A model generated the notes under the pieces. That model did no database searches and was not told where the DNA came from. It saw only the letters and a program-made list of their open reading frames with translations. The position numbers and the translations under genes were made by a program. Shown in pieces: positions 1 through 5,570 of a DNA stretch of 5,570 nt. Each line of letters starts with the position of its first letter. The stretch's first letter is position 1. The stretch spans positions 1-5,570 of the forward strand of contig JAITMN010000331.1 in NCBI GenBank assembly GCA_031277355.1, written 5' to 3'. The stretch comes from Nevskiaceae bacterium. GTDB taxonomy: Bacteria > Pseudomonadota > Gammaproteobacteria > Steroidobacterales > Steroidobacteraceae.

Positions 1-2655
1 CGTTATGCTGGTTTGCAGGTCCGTTGGACGAATGATCTGCATCACCGGAGGCTTGGCCACCAGCTTGACCCAGAGGGTATCCCCGTCCCTGAAATAGGAC
101 GTCTCTTTCGCCTGGCGCAATGCGTCCAAGCTGCTCTGTTGCGTTCCGGAGGCTGCGTTGGCGAAGCCCGGCAGATCAAAGATGACCCATGAGCCCGCGT
201 CCATTTCGGCCAGACTGAGGGTGACTTCCTGCCTGTCGGTTTTGACTTCGATCTCGGTGCCGGCCTTCACAGTGCTCTGGTCGCCGGAAATCTTGTATTC
301 CTTGCCATTGCGAACAAGCGTGATGGGCGCCTGCGGAGGACGACGGGAGCGCATGGCGGCACGTTGGGATTGAACCAGGGGAGTGTCTGGCGCATTCGGA
401 CTGAGCGTAGAGAGCAAAGCAAGCCGCGCGGTCCGGGATTCGAGATCGACTTTGCCCGGAAGCTCTCCTCTGGCGTCGGAGAGATTCAGGCGACCGATAT
501 CACCCGTGCACACAGCCGCGTTCCAGGTTGGCTCAATCTTGCAGGTGTCGTCCGTGGCGACGCTGTCGTTCTCGCCATCGTGCAGCAGGACCTGGGAATT
601 GGGGATGCCGGTCACCGAACCGTCCACGTCGTGGAACGACAGGGTTCGGTATGCGTTGCCGCCACGGTTGTCATTATCGAACCTGGCATCGAACTTCGGG
701 AAATAGACCGGCTTGGCATTCACGAATTTCGCACCGCTGATGCTGCTTCCGGTACTGAGCCCCGCGCTCGTGTACAGCAGGAAGGACAACGCGCCGGTTT
801 TTCTCCGATCATTGTCCTGGAAATTCACGAATGTCGTGTCCACCACTTCACCGCGGTAGTCATAGTATTCGTAGCCACGGATGGGGAAATCGGGAATCCG
901 CTTCTTCGGCAGGCTGCGCCCATAGGCAATTTCCTCAGGCGTCGAGGGATTGCCGATGTTTTCGGTCTCGCCCACGACCAGCGAATCAACCAGCCGCGCA
1001 TGAAACCGTGAAGTGCCGATGTCGCCAGCGGCCTGCGTCATGCCAATGGCATTGTCGGCAAATTTCGCGTTGCTGAAGATGAAGAGGTCGCCCCGGCCCC
1101 AGAGACCATTGTTGCGGTTCTTGTAGCTGGTCAGATTCCGGAAGTGCGACTCCACTCCCTCGCTTTCCAGATCAGCAGGATTCTTCAGCGGGATGTAGGC
1201 GATGACGGCCAAACCGAAGGTGTTGTCTTCGTGGATGTTTCGGTCAATCATGAACCCGTCGAAGTTGGAGTGGGCCACGTTGCCTGCAAATGCACGAAGC
1301 GCCGTTCGGCGCGGCCAAATGGTCTTGGCGACCTCCGTGCCCAGGAATTGGCCTTGCGGGTGTTCCGGCAAGGCGAACCAGAAGCCGTTCGAGTCGGAAC
1401 CTGCGGCCACATTGTCGATGAAGGAGTTGTCCGGATTGGTGATCCAGAATGAGGCCGCCGTGTTGTCCGAAGGCAGCAGGGTATCCTTGCCGGAAAAGCT
1501 GATTTGGTTGAGTTCACGCCGATTCTCGGCAACAACCTCACCGTTTGCGGCGGTGTTGACCGACACGCACTCCTTGGTCGGGTGACACTTGGTCTGGATG
1601 GCCAGGTTCTTGACCAGCTCGTTGCCGGTTTCGATACCGTCTTCCAGGAAGAAGCAGTGGCCCACGGTGTTGTAGGTCACGTTGTTCTCGACCCTGAGGT
1701 TGTGCGTGCCGTGTATCGTCACGCAGCGGTTGAAGGTGTCGTGGATCGCCGCGTTCTTGATGTACTGACCCTTGGCGTCGCCCACCAGGTGCCAGTGGAT
1801 CGGATAGCGGGCCAGCGTCATGTGCTGACCCATGCGGTTGAGTTCGACGCCAGAGACGTACATCTTGCTCGACGGCATCGCCATGATGTGGCCGCCGAAG
1901 TACGACTGCGCGGCATCGTCAGACGCCTGAATCTTGATGTTGCGCGTGAGCAATCCCACTTCGCCACGCTCGTCCACGTTGAAGGTGATCTTGCCGAAGT
2001 GCATGTAGTCGAGTTTCTTGTCGAGCGTGACGGTGTTGCCGCGGATGGCGGCAATCGTGCGGCGCTCAGCCTGCCGGGGATCGTAGTCCGTCGAGGCCAG
2101 AATGATCTCGTCGCCCACCTTCCAGCCCTTGGCGTCGAGCAGTTCGATCGTGGTAGCGCCGGCATTGGCCGTGGCGGCCAGCTTGGACCAGGTGTTGGTC
2201 GTATTGCCGTGCAGATTCAGTGTGCCGCCGGAGAGCATGATGCCGCGGTCACCCATGCCGGACATCATGTCTTCGCCCTTCACGTTGTCGGTGAGGGTGA
2301 TGGTGGCCTTGCGGGTATGGGGCTTGGCTTCGGTGCCGATCTCCAACTCACCGTGCAGCATGATCCACTCGGTGGTCAGCGCCAGATCGGATTGGTCGGC
2401 AAAACTCAGTTTGCCATGGATCGTCAGGCCGTTCAGGGCTGGCGGACTGACGTCAAGTACGACGTCCGTGCCTGCGGCAATGGTGACGGCGCTGCCCGGC
2501 GCCGGAACTGCACCATCGGCCCAGGTGGATTTGGCTGACCATTTTCCGCTTTTTGTTGCGGTGGATTCAGCCTGAGCGCTGCTGGCGAAACAGCAGGCGG
2601 CAAGCAGTGAGAGAAAATACGGAACGCGGTGGCTTCTTGTGTGAAGAGGGCGCAT
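1..2655 (-). CDS. Exported G8-domain / right-handed beta-helix protein, CEMIP/TMEM2-like (C-terminus outside window)
   Basis: Seen: an open frame of 885 codons from ATG at 2655 to the window edge, with no stop. Residues 1-29 look like an export signal. Residues about 36-160 form a G8 domain, beginning SGKWSAKSTWADGAVPAPG and including SGGTLNLHG. WKVGDEIILASTDYDPRQAE follows. A beta-helix of roughly residues 230-700 carries RYPIHWHLVGD (Y284-H289), FNRCVTIHG (308-316), GHCFFLEDG (332-340), FWITNPDN (403-410), AHSN (461-464) and YKNRNNGLWGRGD (511-523). A basic, proline-rich linker (769-777) leads to a beta-rich tail containing SYFRDGDTLWVKL (853-865). Known: these motifs line up in order with human CEMIP and TMEM2, which bind and depolymerise hyaluronan. 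Inference: a secreted or surface polysaccharide-binding or -cleaving protein; the substrate cannot be read from sequence. The six cysteines after the signal (C311, C334, C357, C363, C705, C716) suit an oxidised, exported protein. The start is supported by an AGGA ribosome-binding site and the signal peptide. It is transcribed divergently from the other genes. Confidence 0.88.
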   Translation of the reverse strand, partial: MRPLHTRSHRVPYFLSLLAACCFASSAQAESTATKSGKWSAKSTWADGAVPAPGSAVTIAAGTDVVLDVSPPALNGLTIHGKLSFADQSDLALTTEWIMLHGELEIGTEAKPHTRKATITLTDNVKGEDMMSGMGDRGIMLSGGTLNLHGNTTNTWSKLAATANAGATTIELLDAKGWKVGDEIILASTDYDPRQAERRTIAAIRGNTVTLDKKLDYMHFGKITFNVDERGEVGLLTRNIKIQASDDAAQSYFGGHIMAMPSSKMYVSGVELNRMGQHMTLARYPIHWHLVGDAKGQYIKNAAIHDTFNRCVTIHGTHNLRVENNVTYNTVGHCFFLEDGIETGNELVKNLAIQTKCHPTKECVSVNTAANGEVVAENRRELNQISFSGKDTLLPSDNTAASFWITNPDNSFIDNVAAGSDSNGFWFALPEHPQGQFLGTEVAKTIWPRRTALRAFAGNVAHSNFDGFMIDRNIHEDNTFGLAVIAYIPLKNPADLESEGVESHFRNLTSYKNRNNGLWGRGDLFIFSNAKFADNAIGMTQAAGDIGTSRFHARLVDSLVVGETENIGNPSTPEEIAYGRSLPKKRIPDFPIRGYEYYDYRGEVVDTTFVNFQDNDRRKTGALSFLLYTSAGLSTGSSISGAKFVNAKPVYFPKFDARFDNDNRGGNAYRTLSFHDVDGSVTGIPNSQVLLHDGENDSVATDDTCKIEPTWNAAVCTGDIGRLNLSDARGELPGKVDLESRTARLALLSTLSPNAPDTPLVQSQRAAMRSRRPPQAPITLVRNGKEYKISGDQSTVKAGTEIEVKTDRQEVTLSLAEMDAGSWVIFDLPGFANAASGTQQSSLDALRQAKETSYFRDGDTLWVKLVAKPPVMQIIRPTDLQTSIT
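2569..2655 (-). other. N-terminal export signal of the G8/beta-helix protein
   Basis: Residues 1-29 have a basic start (R2, R7, R10), a hydrophobic core VPYFLSLLAA (11-20) and a small-residue region ending AQA before E30, which fits signal peptidase I cleavage after A29. The stretch L18-A19-A20-C21 also matches a lipoprotein box, so signal peptidase II cleavage before C21 with lipid attachment is a real alternative. The sequence alone does not decide between a soluble secreted form and a lipid-anchored form, but export by Sec is well supported either way. Confidence 0.8.
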
Positions 2656-2663
2656 GGCAGGTA

Positions 2664-2667
2664 TCCT
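2664..2667 (-). promoter_or_regulatory. Ribosome-binding site of the G8/beta-helix gene
   Basis: Read on the minus strand, AGGA lies 8 nt before the ATG at 2655. It decides the start, because the frame stays open for at least another 100 bases upstream with no in-frame ATG that I can find there. The site sits inside a short dyad (CAGG-TAT-CCTG, 2658-2668) that is too small to call a regulatory hairpin. Confidence 0.7.
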
Positions 2668-2711
2668 GTGCTTGCTTGTGCTTAATAGTTGATTGTGCGC
2701 AAAAATCTGGC

Positions 2712-2724
2712 GCGGGTAACCTGC
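2712..2724. promoter_or_regulatory. Small imperfect dyad, possible operator
   Basis: The 13 bases GCGGGTAACCTGC form an interrupted palindrome (GC-n-GGT-n-ACC-n-GC) about 57-69 bases upstream of the minus-strand start codon. This is a plausible position for a regulator-binding site at the divergent promoters. The dyad is short and GC-rich sequence produces such matches by chance, so this is a weak suggestion without a named regulator. Confidence 0.2.
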
Positions 2725-2830
2725 ATAGTGTATCCACCGTTTGGGTTGTCCGGAAGACCCGAAAGACCCGGCCGGTTCAATCCACCCTTGCCCCCTGTCT
2801 GGTGCCGCGTCACACCCGGCCACCCTCCCG

Positions 2831-2859
2831 CTGCGAGCGCCAGCCCAAGCGAATACAAT
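2831..2859 (+). promoter_or_regulatory. Sigma70-type promoter candidate for the DUF2868-DUF3482 operon
   Basis: TACAAT at 2854-2859 matches five of six bases of the TATAAT -10 consensus. It stands out in very GC-rich surroundings. A weak -35 (CTGCGA, 2831-2836, three of six matches) lies at the ideal 17-bp spacing. Transcription would be expected to begin near 2866, giving a leader of only about 22 nt before the start codon at 2889. The -35 is poor, so an activator or a different exact start is possible. Confidence 0.5.
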
Positions 2860-2868
2860 GGCGCCACC

Positions 2869-2902
2869 CTCATGGACGAACCCGCCTCATGGATGAACCC
2901 AC
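2869..2902 (+). repeat. 17-bp tandem duplication over the DUF2868 start codon
   Basis: Two adjoining 17-base copies, CTCATGGACGAACCCGC (2869-2885) and CTCATGGATGAACCCAC (2886-2902), differ at two positions. Each copy contains an ATG followed by codons for Asp-Glu-Pro. Because 17 is not a multiple of three, the first copy is out of frame with the gene and only the second copy (ATG at 2889) opens the full-length frame. The identity is too high and the spacing too exact to be easily dismissed as chance. Confidence 0.8.
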
Positions 2903-2910
2903 CGCGTTAG
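2872..2910 (+). other. Out-of-frame 12-codon mini-ORF overlapping the DUF2868 start
   Basis: The ATG in the first repeat copy opens MDEPASWMNPPR and stops at TAG 2908-2910, 19 bases beyond the ATG of the DUF2868 gene at 2889. If the predicted transcript starts near 2866, this is the first ATG a ribosome meets. It could reduce initiation at 2889 or support reinitiation. There is no strong ribosome-binding site before either ATG, only a weak GGA at 2874-2876 before the second. I infer a by-product of the duplication rather than a functional peptide. Confidence 0.35.
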
Positions 2911-4340
2911 CGATCATCGCCGTGCGCGCGGTCGAAACGGCCGACCGCGAGCGCGCGCTGTGGACCGAAGCTGATCGCGCCGGCGCCAGCCGCGCGGCGG
3001 CCGAAGTGCTCGGCGAGGCAGCCGAGCCGGAAACCTTCATCGCGCGCCGCGCGCAGTTGGCGCTGGAACGGCTGGCCGCCTCGCGCAGTGCCGTGGCGCG
3101 GGCCGCGCGGGCTTGGCGATGGCGGCCGTGGGTGAGCGGTGCTGTGCTGCTGGCTGCCTTGGCCTTCGGCGTGGCGGGCAATGTCGTGGGCGGCTGGCGG
3201 CAGATCAACATTCTGTATTCGCCGATTGCGCCGCTGGTGTTGTGGAATCTGCTGGTCTATCTGGCGCTGCTGCTGGGCCGCTTTGTGCCGCATGGGCAGT
3301 CGAGTGAGCCCCGCTCCAGACCGCTGCAACGTTTCATCGTTGCACTCGCGGGCGGCGCGCGGCGGGCGAGGCACTCGCGCGATGAAGTCACCGCTACCGC
3401 GCTCACGGCATTTGCAGACGATTGGCGGCAACGCGCCGCGCCGCTGTATGCCGCACGCGCGGCGCGTCTGTTGCATTACGCGGCGGCGGCGCTGGCGGCC
3501 GGGTTGATCGCGGGGTTGTATGTGCGCGGTCTGGGGCTTGAATTTCGCGCCACCTGGGAGAGCACGTTTCTGAGCGCGTCGGCGGTGCGCGCGATTGCTG
3601 CGGTGCTGTATGCGCCGGGTGCATGGGTAACGGGCCTGAGCGTTCCGGACCTGGCGGGTATAGAAGCCATTGCGCAACCGCAATCGCAGAACGCGGCGCT
3701 GTGGGTGCATTTGATGGCGGCAACGCTGGCCTGCGTCGTGATCCTGCCGCGTCTGCTGCTGGGTTTTTTCGCCGGCATCGTCGAGCGGCATCGCGAGCGT
3801 CATCTGATCGAGGATTTCAACGATCCTTATTTTCAACGCCTGCTGCGCGGATATCATCGCGGCGCACTGCGCGTGACGGTGATGCCTTACAGCTATACGG
3901 CTCCGGAGCAAACCATCGCAACGCTCACGGCGATACTCGAACGCGCGTTGGGCAGTCAGGTGGACGTGAACCTTGCCGCCTCCATCGCCTACGGCGAAGA
4001 AGACGCCGATATCGCGCCAGCGCCAAACGCCGCCGCGCCGCCACTGCTGTGCATCGTGTTGTTCAACAGCGTGGCAACTCCGGAAAACGCCGCTCATGGG
4101 CGCTTGCTGAAGAAAGCCGCGTCCGATGCGGGCAAGGCAAACTCGGGCGATGTCATCGCACTGATCGACGAATCCACGTTCAACGCCCGCAGTGGCGAGC
4201 AGGCGCAACGTGAAGCGCGCCGCGCGCTGTGGCGGCAACTGGCCCATGATGCAGGCGTGCCGGCGATGTTCGTCGATTTGACGCAACCGGATATAGCGCA
4301 GGCCGAAGCCGAATTCGACGCCGCGCTGGCGCAGCAATGA
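2889..4340 (+). CDS. DUF2868-type inner-membrane protein
   Basis: Seen: 483 residues ending in TGA. A soluble, Ala/Arg/Glu-rich N-terminal helical region (1-78) precedes four hydrophobic segments at about 82-102, 113-131, 194-212 and 268-294. A cytoplasm-like C-terminal domain (about 300-483) contains a strand LLCIVLFNSV (386-395), the segment DVIALIDESTFNAR (421-434) and a conserved-looking end with AMFVDLTQPD. The paired helices around RQINILYSPIAPLVLWNLLVYLALLLG, the length and the downstream GTPase fit the DUF2868 family as I know it. Its biochemical role is unknown. Inference: it anchors or regulates the GTPase encoded 13 bp downstream. The start at 2889 was chosen because upstream in-frame sequence runs into the intergenic region and the opposite gene, and because MDEP is the duplicated start sequence. 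Initiation context is poor, lacking a clear Shine-Dalgarno. No frameshift is seen. Confidence 0.8.
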   Translation: MDEPTALAIIAVRAVETADRERALWTEADRAGASRAAAEVLGEAAEPETFIARRAQLALERLAASRSAVARAARAWRWRPWVSGAVLLAALAFGVAGNVVGGWRQINILYSPIAPLVLWNLLVYLALLLGRFVPHGQSSEPRSRPLQRFIVALAGGARRARHSRDEVTATALTAFADDWRQRAAPLYAARAARLLHYAAAALAAGLIAGLYVRGLGLEFRATWESTFLSASAVRAIAAVLYAPGAWVTGLSVPDLAGIEAIAQPQSQNAALWVHLMAATLACVVILPRLLLGFFAGIVERHRERHLIEDFNDPYFQRLLRGYHRGALRVTVMPYSYTAPEQTIATLTAILERALGSQVDVNLAASIAYGEEDADIAPAPNAAAPPLLCIVLFNSVATPENAAHGRLLKKAASDAGKANSGDVIALIDESTFNARSGEQAQREARRALWRQLAHDAGVPAMFVDLTQPDIAQAEAEFDAALAQQ

Positions 4341-4342
4341 AC

Positions 4343-4346
4343 GAGG
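4343..4346 (+). promoter_or_regulatory. Ribosome-binding site of the DUF3482 GTPase gene
   Basis: GAGG lies 7 nt before the ATG at 4354, which supports that start. An alternative ATG at 4337 overlaps the upstream stop codon, but its frame ends after six codons at TGA 4353-4355, so it cannot start the gene. The 13-bp gap between the genes and the absence of any terminator indicate co-transcription. Confidence 0.7.
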
Positions 4347-4353
4347 CGCGGGC

Positions 4354-5570
4354 ATGACGGCCATCAATCTGTCGCTGATCTCTCACACCAACGCGGGCAA
4401 GACCACGCTGGCGCGCACGCTGCTGGCGCGCGACATCGGCGAGATACGCGATGCGCCGCATGTGACGATCGAAGCCACGCCGTATCCGCTGCTGGAAATG
4501 CCGCAGGGCGATCAGCTTGTGCTGTGGGATACGCCGGGCTTCGGCGACAGTGCGCGTCTGGCGCGGCGGCTGGCGCAGGAGAGCAATCCCATTGGCTGGT
4601 TTTTGTCGCAGATGTGGGATCGCTGGCGCGACCGTTCTTTCTGGCTCACGCAAAAGGCGCTGCGCACGGTGCGCGAACACACCGATGTGGTGCTGTATCT
4701 GGTCAACGCCGCCGAAGCGCCGCAGGATGCGGGTTATCTCGCACCGGAATTGACGGTGCTGGCCTGGTTCAACAAGCCGGTGCTGGTGCTGCTGAATCAA
4801 ATGGGCGCGCCGCGCGGCGGCGGGCAAGAGCAGGAGGAGGCGCGTTGGCGCACGGCGCTGGCCGCGTATCCGCAAGTGCGCGGCGTGCTGGCCTTCGATG
4901 CGTTTGCGCGTTGCTGGGCGCAGGAGTTCGTGCTGTTCGACGCCATCGCGCCACTGATCGACGAATCTGCGCGCGAGACATTCACGCGATTGTCGGAGGG
5001 CTGGCGCGCACGGCGCTGGAGCGAGTTTGATGAGGCGATGAACGCGCTGGCCAAGCCCATTGCTTCGGCGATCACCGCTCGCATCGCGCTGCCGCACACG
5101 GCGTTGCTGCGCCGTCTCGGCGCGGCGCTGGGCGTGGCCGATGATGAAGCGCAGTCCGCACGCACGCAGGCCATGCGCGATCTGTCCACGGCGTTGAACG
5201 AAGACATGCGCGCGGCATTGGCGAGGCTGATTGCGATTCATGGCCTTGCAGGCAATGCGGTGGCCGACATCGAAGCGCGTGTGGAACAGGACCTCGCCCG
5301 CGACGGACCACTGCCCGAAGGCCGCGCGGCGGCAGTGGGCGGTGTGCTGTCGGGCGCGGTGGCCGGTCTTGCCACCGATCTGGCGGCGGGCGGCCTGACC
5401 TTCGGCGCGGGCCTGCTCACCGGCGCGGCGCTGGGCGCACTGGGCGGGGCGGGCGTGGCGCGTGTGGTCAACATCGCGCGTGGCCGCACCGAAGACACGC
5501 TGCGTTGGGACGATGCCTTCCTCGAACGCCTGATTGCGGTCTCGCTGCTGCGCTATCTGGCTATCGCGCA
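4354..5570 (+). CDS. P-loop GTPase-like protein with DUF3482-type C-terminal region (3' end outside window)
   Basis: Seen: 405 residues, open at the window edge. The N-terminal half is an Era/TrmE-like G domain. It has a Walker A-like SHTNAGKTT (10-18), a possible switch threonine T38 in DAPHVT, a G3 motif LWDTPGFGD (58-65) after a hydrophobic strand, and LVLLNQMG (144-151) where G4 should lie. S10 stands where Walker A normally begins with glycine, and NQMG replaces the usual NKxD, so guanine specificity may be weak or achieved differently. Residues 200-320 are helical and charged. Residues 325-372 are a Gly/Ala-rich hydrophobic stretch with repeated small-xxx-small spacing, resembling membrane-inserting glycine zippers. 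The layout and the DUF2868 neighbour fit the DUF3482 family, whose role is unestablished. Inference: a nucleotide-dependent switch acting at the inner membrane with the upstream membrane protein. A general YcjX/YcjF-like arrangement is only an analogy. Confidence 0.82.
   Translation, partial: MTAINLSLISHTNAGKTTLARTLLARDIGEIRDAPHVTIEATPYPLLEMPQGDQLVLWDTPGFGDSARLARRLAQESNPIGWFLSQMWDRWRDRSFWLTQKALRTVREHTDVVLYLVNAAEAPQDAGYLAPELTVLAWFNKPVLVLLNQMGAPRGGGQEQEEARWRTALAAYPQVRGVLAFDAFARCWAQEFVLFDAIAPLIDESARETFTRLSEGWRARRWSEFDEAMNALAKPIASAITARIALPHTALLRRLGAALGVADDEAQSARTQAMRDLSTALNEDMRAALARLIAIHGLAGNAVADIEARVEQDLARDGPLPEGRAAAVGGVLSGAVAGLATDLAAGGLTFGAGLLTGAALGALGGAGVARVVNIARGRTEDTLRWDDAFLERLIAVSLLRYLAIA

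Larger units (their letters stand above)
2656..2888. other. Divergent intergenic region
   Basis: This 233-bp stretch separates the minus-strand G8/beta-helix gene from the plus-strand DUF2868 gene and must hold the promoters of both. The part near 2680-2710 is visibly richer in A and T than its surroundings and is the likely promoter side for the minus-strand gene, but I could not find a -35/-10 pair with acceptable spacing there. The right end holds the promoter candidate and tandem duplication listed separately. No RNA gene or credible terminator is seen, and no small gene with a ribosome-binding site. Confidence 0.75.

Noticed and set aside
364..1011. A 215-codon plus-strand open frame opposite the C-terminal half of the G8/beta-helix gene.
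   Set aside because: The opposite strand encodes a continuous, motif-bearing protein here. This frame shows no recognisable domain and no ribosome-binding site worth noting.
1504..2538. A 344-codon plus-strand open frame opposite the G8/beta-helix gene.
   Set aside because: It lies wholly antisense to a gene with clear family motifs, has an Arg/Val/His/Gly-rich composition without domains, and is explained by the GC-rich codon pattern of the true strand.
2656..2760. Attempted promoter for the minus-strand gene (TATTAA near 2684-2689 and TACACT further upstream on the minus strand).
   Set aside because: Neither has a -35-like element at 16-18 bp, and each matches only four of six -10 bases, so I did not list a promoter.
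2553..2888. An N-terminal extension of the DUF2868 protein by 112 codons upstream of 2889.
   Set aside because: It would overlap the start of the divergent gene and both promoters, it reads as low-information Arg/Cys/Pro-rich sequence, and the promoter candidate at 2854-2859 would lie inside it.
2858..2896. A further ATG at 2858 opening a 12-codon frame in the third reading frame.
   Set aside because: The ATG overlaps the -10 element itself, so it would not be on the predicted transcript, and it has no ribosome-binding site.
4341..4353. Possible terminator or promoter between the DUF2868 and GTPase genes.
   Set aside because: The gap is only 13 bp, holds a ribosome-binding site, and has no room for a hairpin with a T-tract.
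2907..4367. A 486-codon minus-strand open frame spanning nearly all of the DUF2868 gene.
   Set aside because: Its product is an unbroken run of Arg, Gln, His and Ala without membrane segments or motifs, typical of an antisense shadow. The plus strand gives a coherent membrane protein.
4180..5241. A 353-codon minus-strand open frame opposite the GTPase gene.
   Set aside because: The plus strand carries P-loop, DTPG and other G-domain motifs in order, while the minus frame is Arg/Gln-rich with no domain.

Overview
The window holds three protein-coding genes from a GC-rich proteobacterium. A betaproteobacterium (Burkholderiales-like) is my best guess. It rests on the adjacent DUF2868 and DUF3482 genes, a pairing I know from beta- and gammaproteobacteria, on heavy use of GCG/CTG/CGC codons, and on a TACAAT-type promoter. 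No rRNA, tRNA, CRISPR array, insertion sequence or integrase is visible. Both outer genes run off the window.

Positions 1-2655, minus strand: an exported protein of at least 885 residues, open at its C-terminus. It has a signal peptide, a G8 domain, and a long right-handed beta-helix carrying the signature motifs of animal CEMIP (KIAA1199) and TMEM2 (CEMIP2), which are hyaluronan-binding/depolymerising proteins. It is a bacterial member of that fold family, and its natural substrate is unknown. The frame is uninterrupted over its whole visible length, and its codon use looks less GC-biased than that of the other two genes.

Positions 2656-2888: a 233-bp divergent intergenic region. It contains the ribosome-binding site of the minus-strand gene, a small dyad, a sigma70-type promoter candidate for the plus-strand genes, and an imperfect 17-bp tandem duplication that copies the start codon region of the first plus-strand gene out of frame.

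Positions 2889-5570, plus strand: a probable two-gene operon separated by 13 bp. The first gene encodes a 483-residue membrane protein (DUF2868 type, four predicted membrane segments). The second encodes a P-loop GTPase-like protein with a DUF3482-type C-terminal half (405 residues visible, 3' end missing). The GTPase has an atypical Walker A and an altered G4 motif, and a glycine-rich hydrophobic segment that may contact the membrane. The two probably act together at the inner membrane, but their function is not established. I see no evidence that they are functionally linked to the divergently transcribed G8/beta-helix protein.
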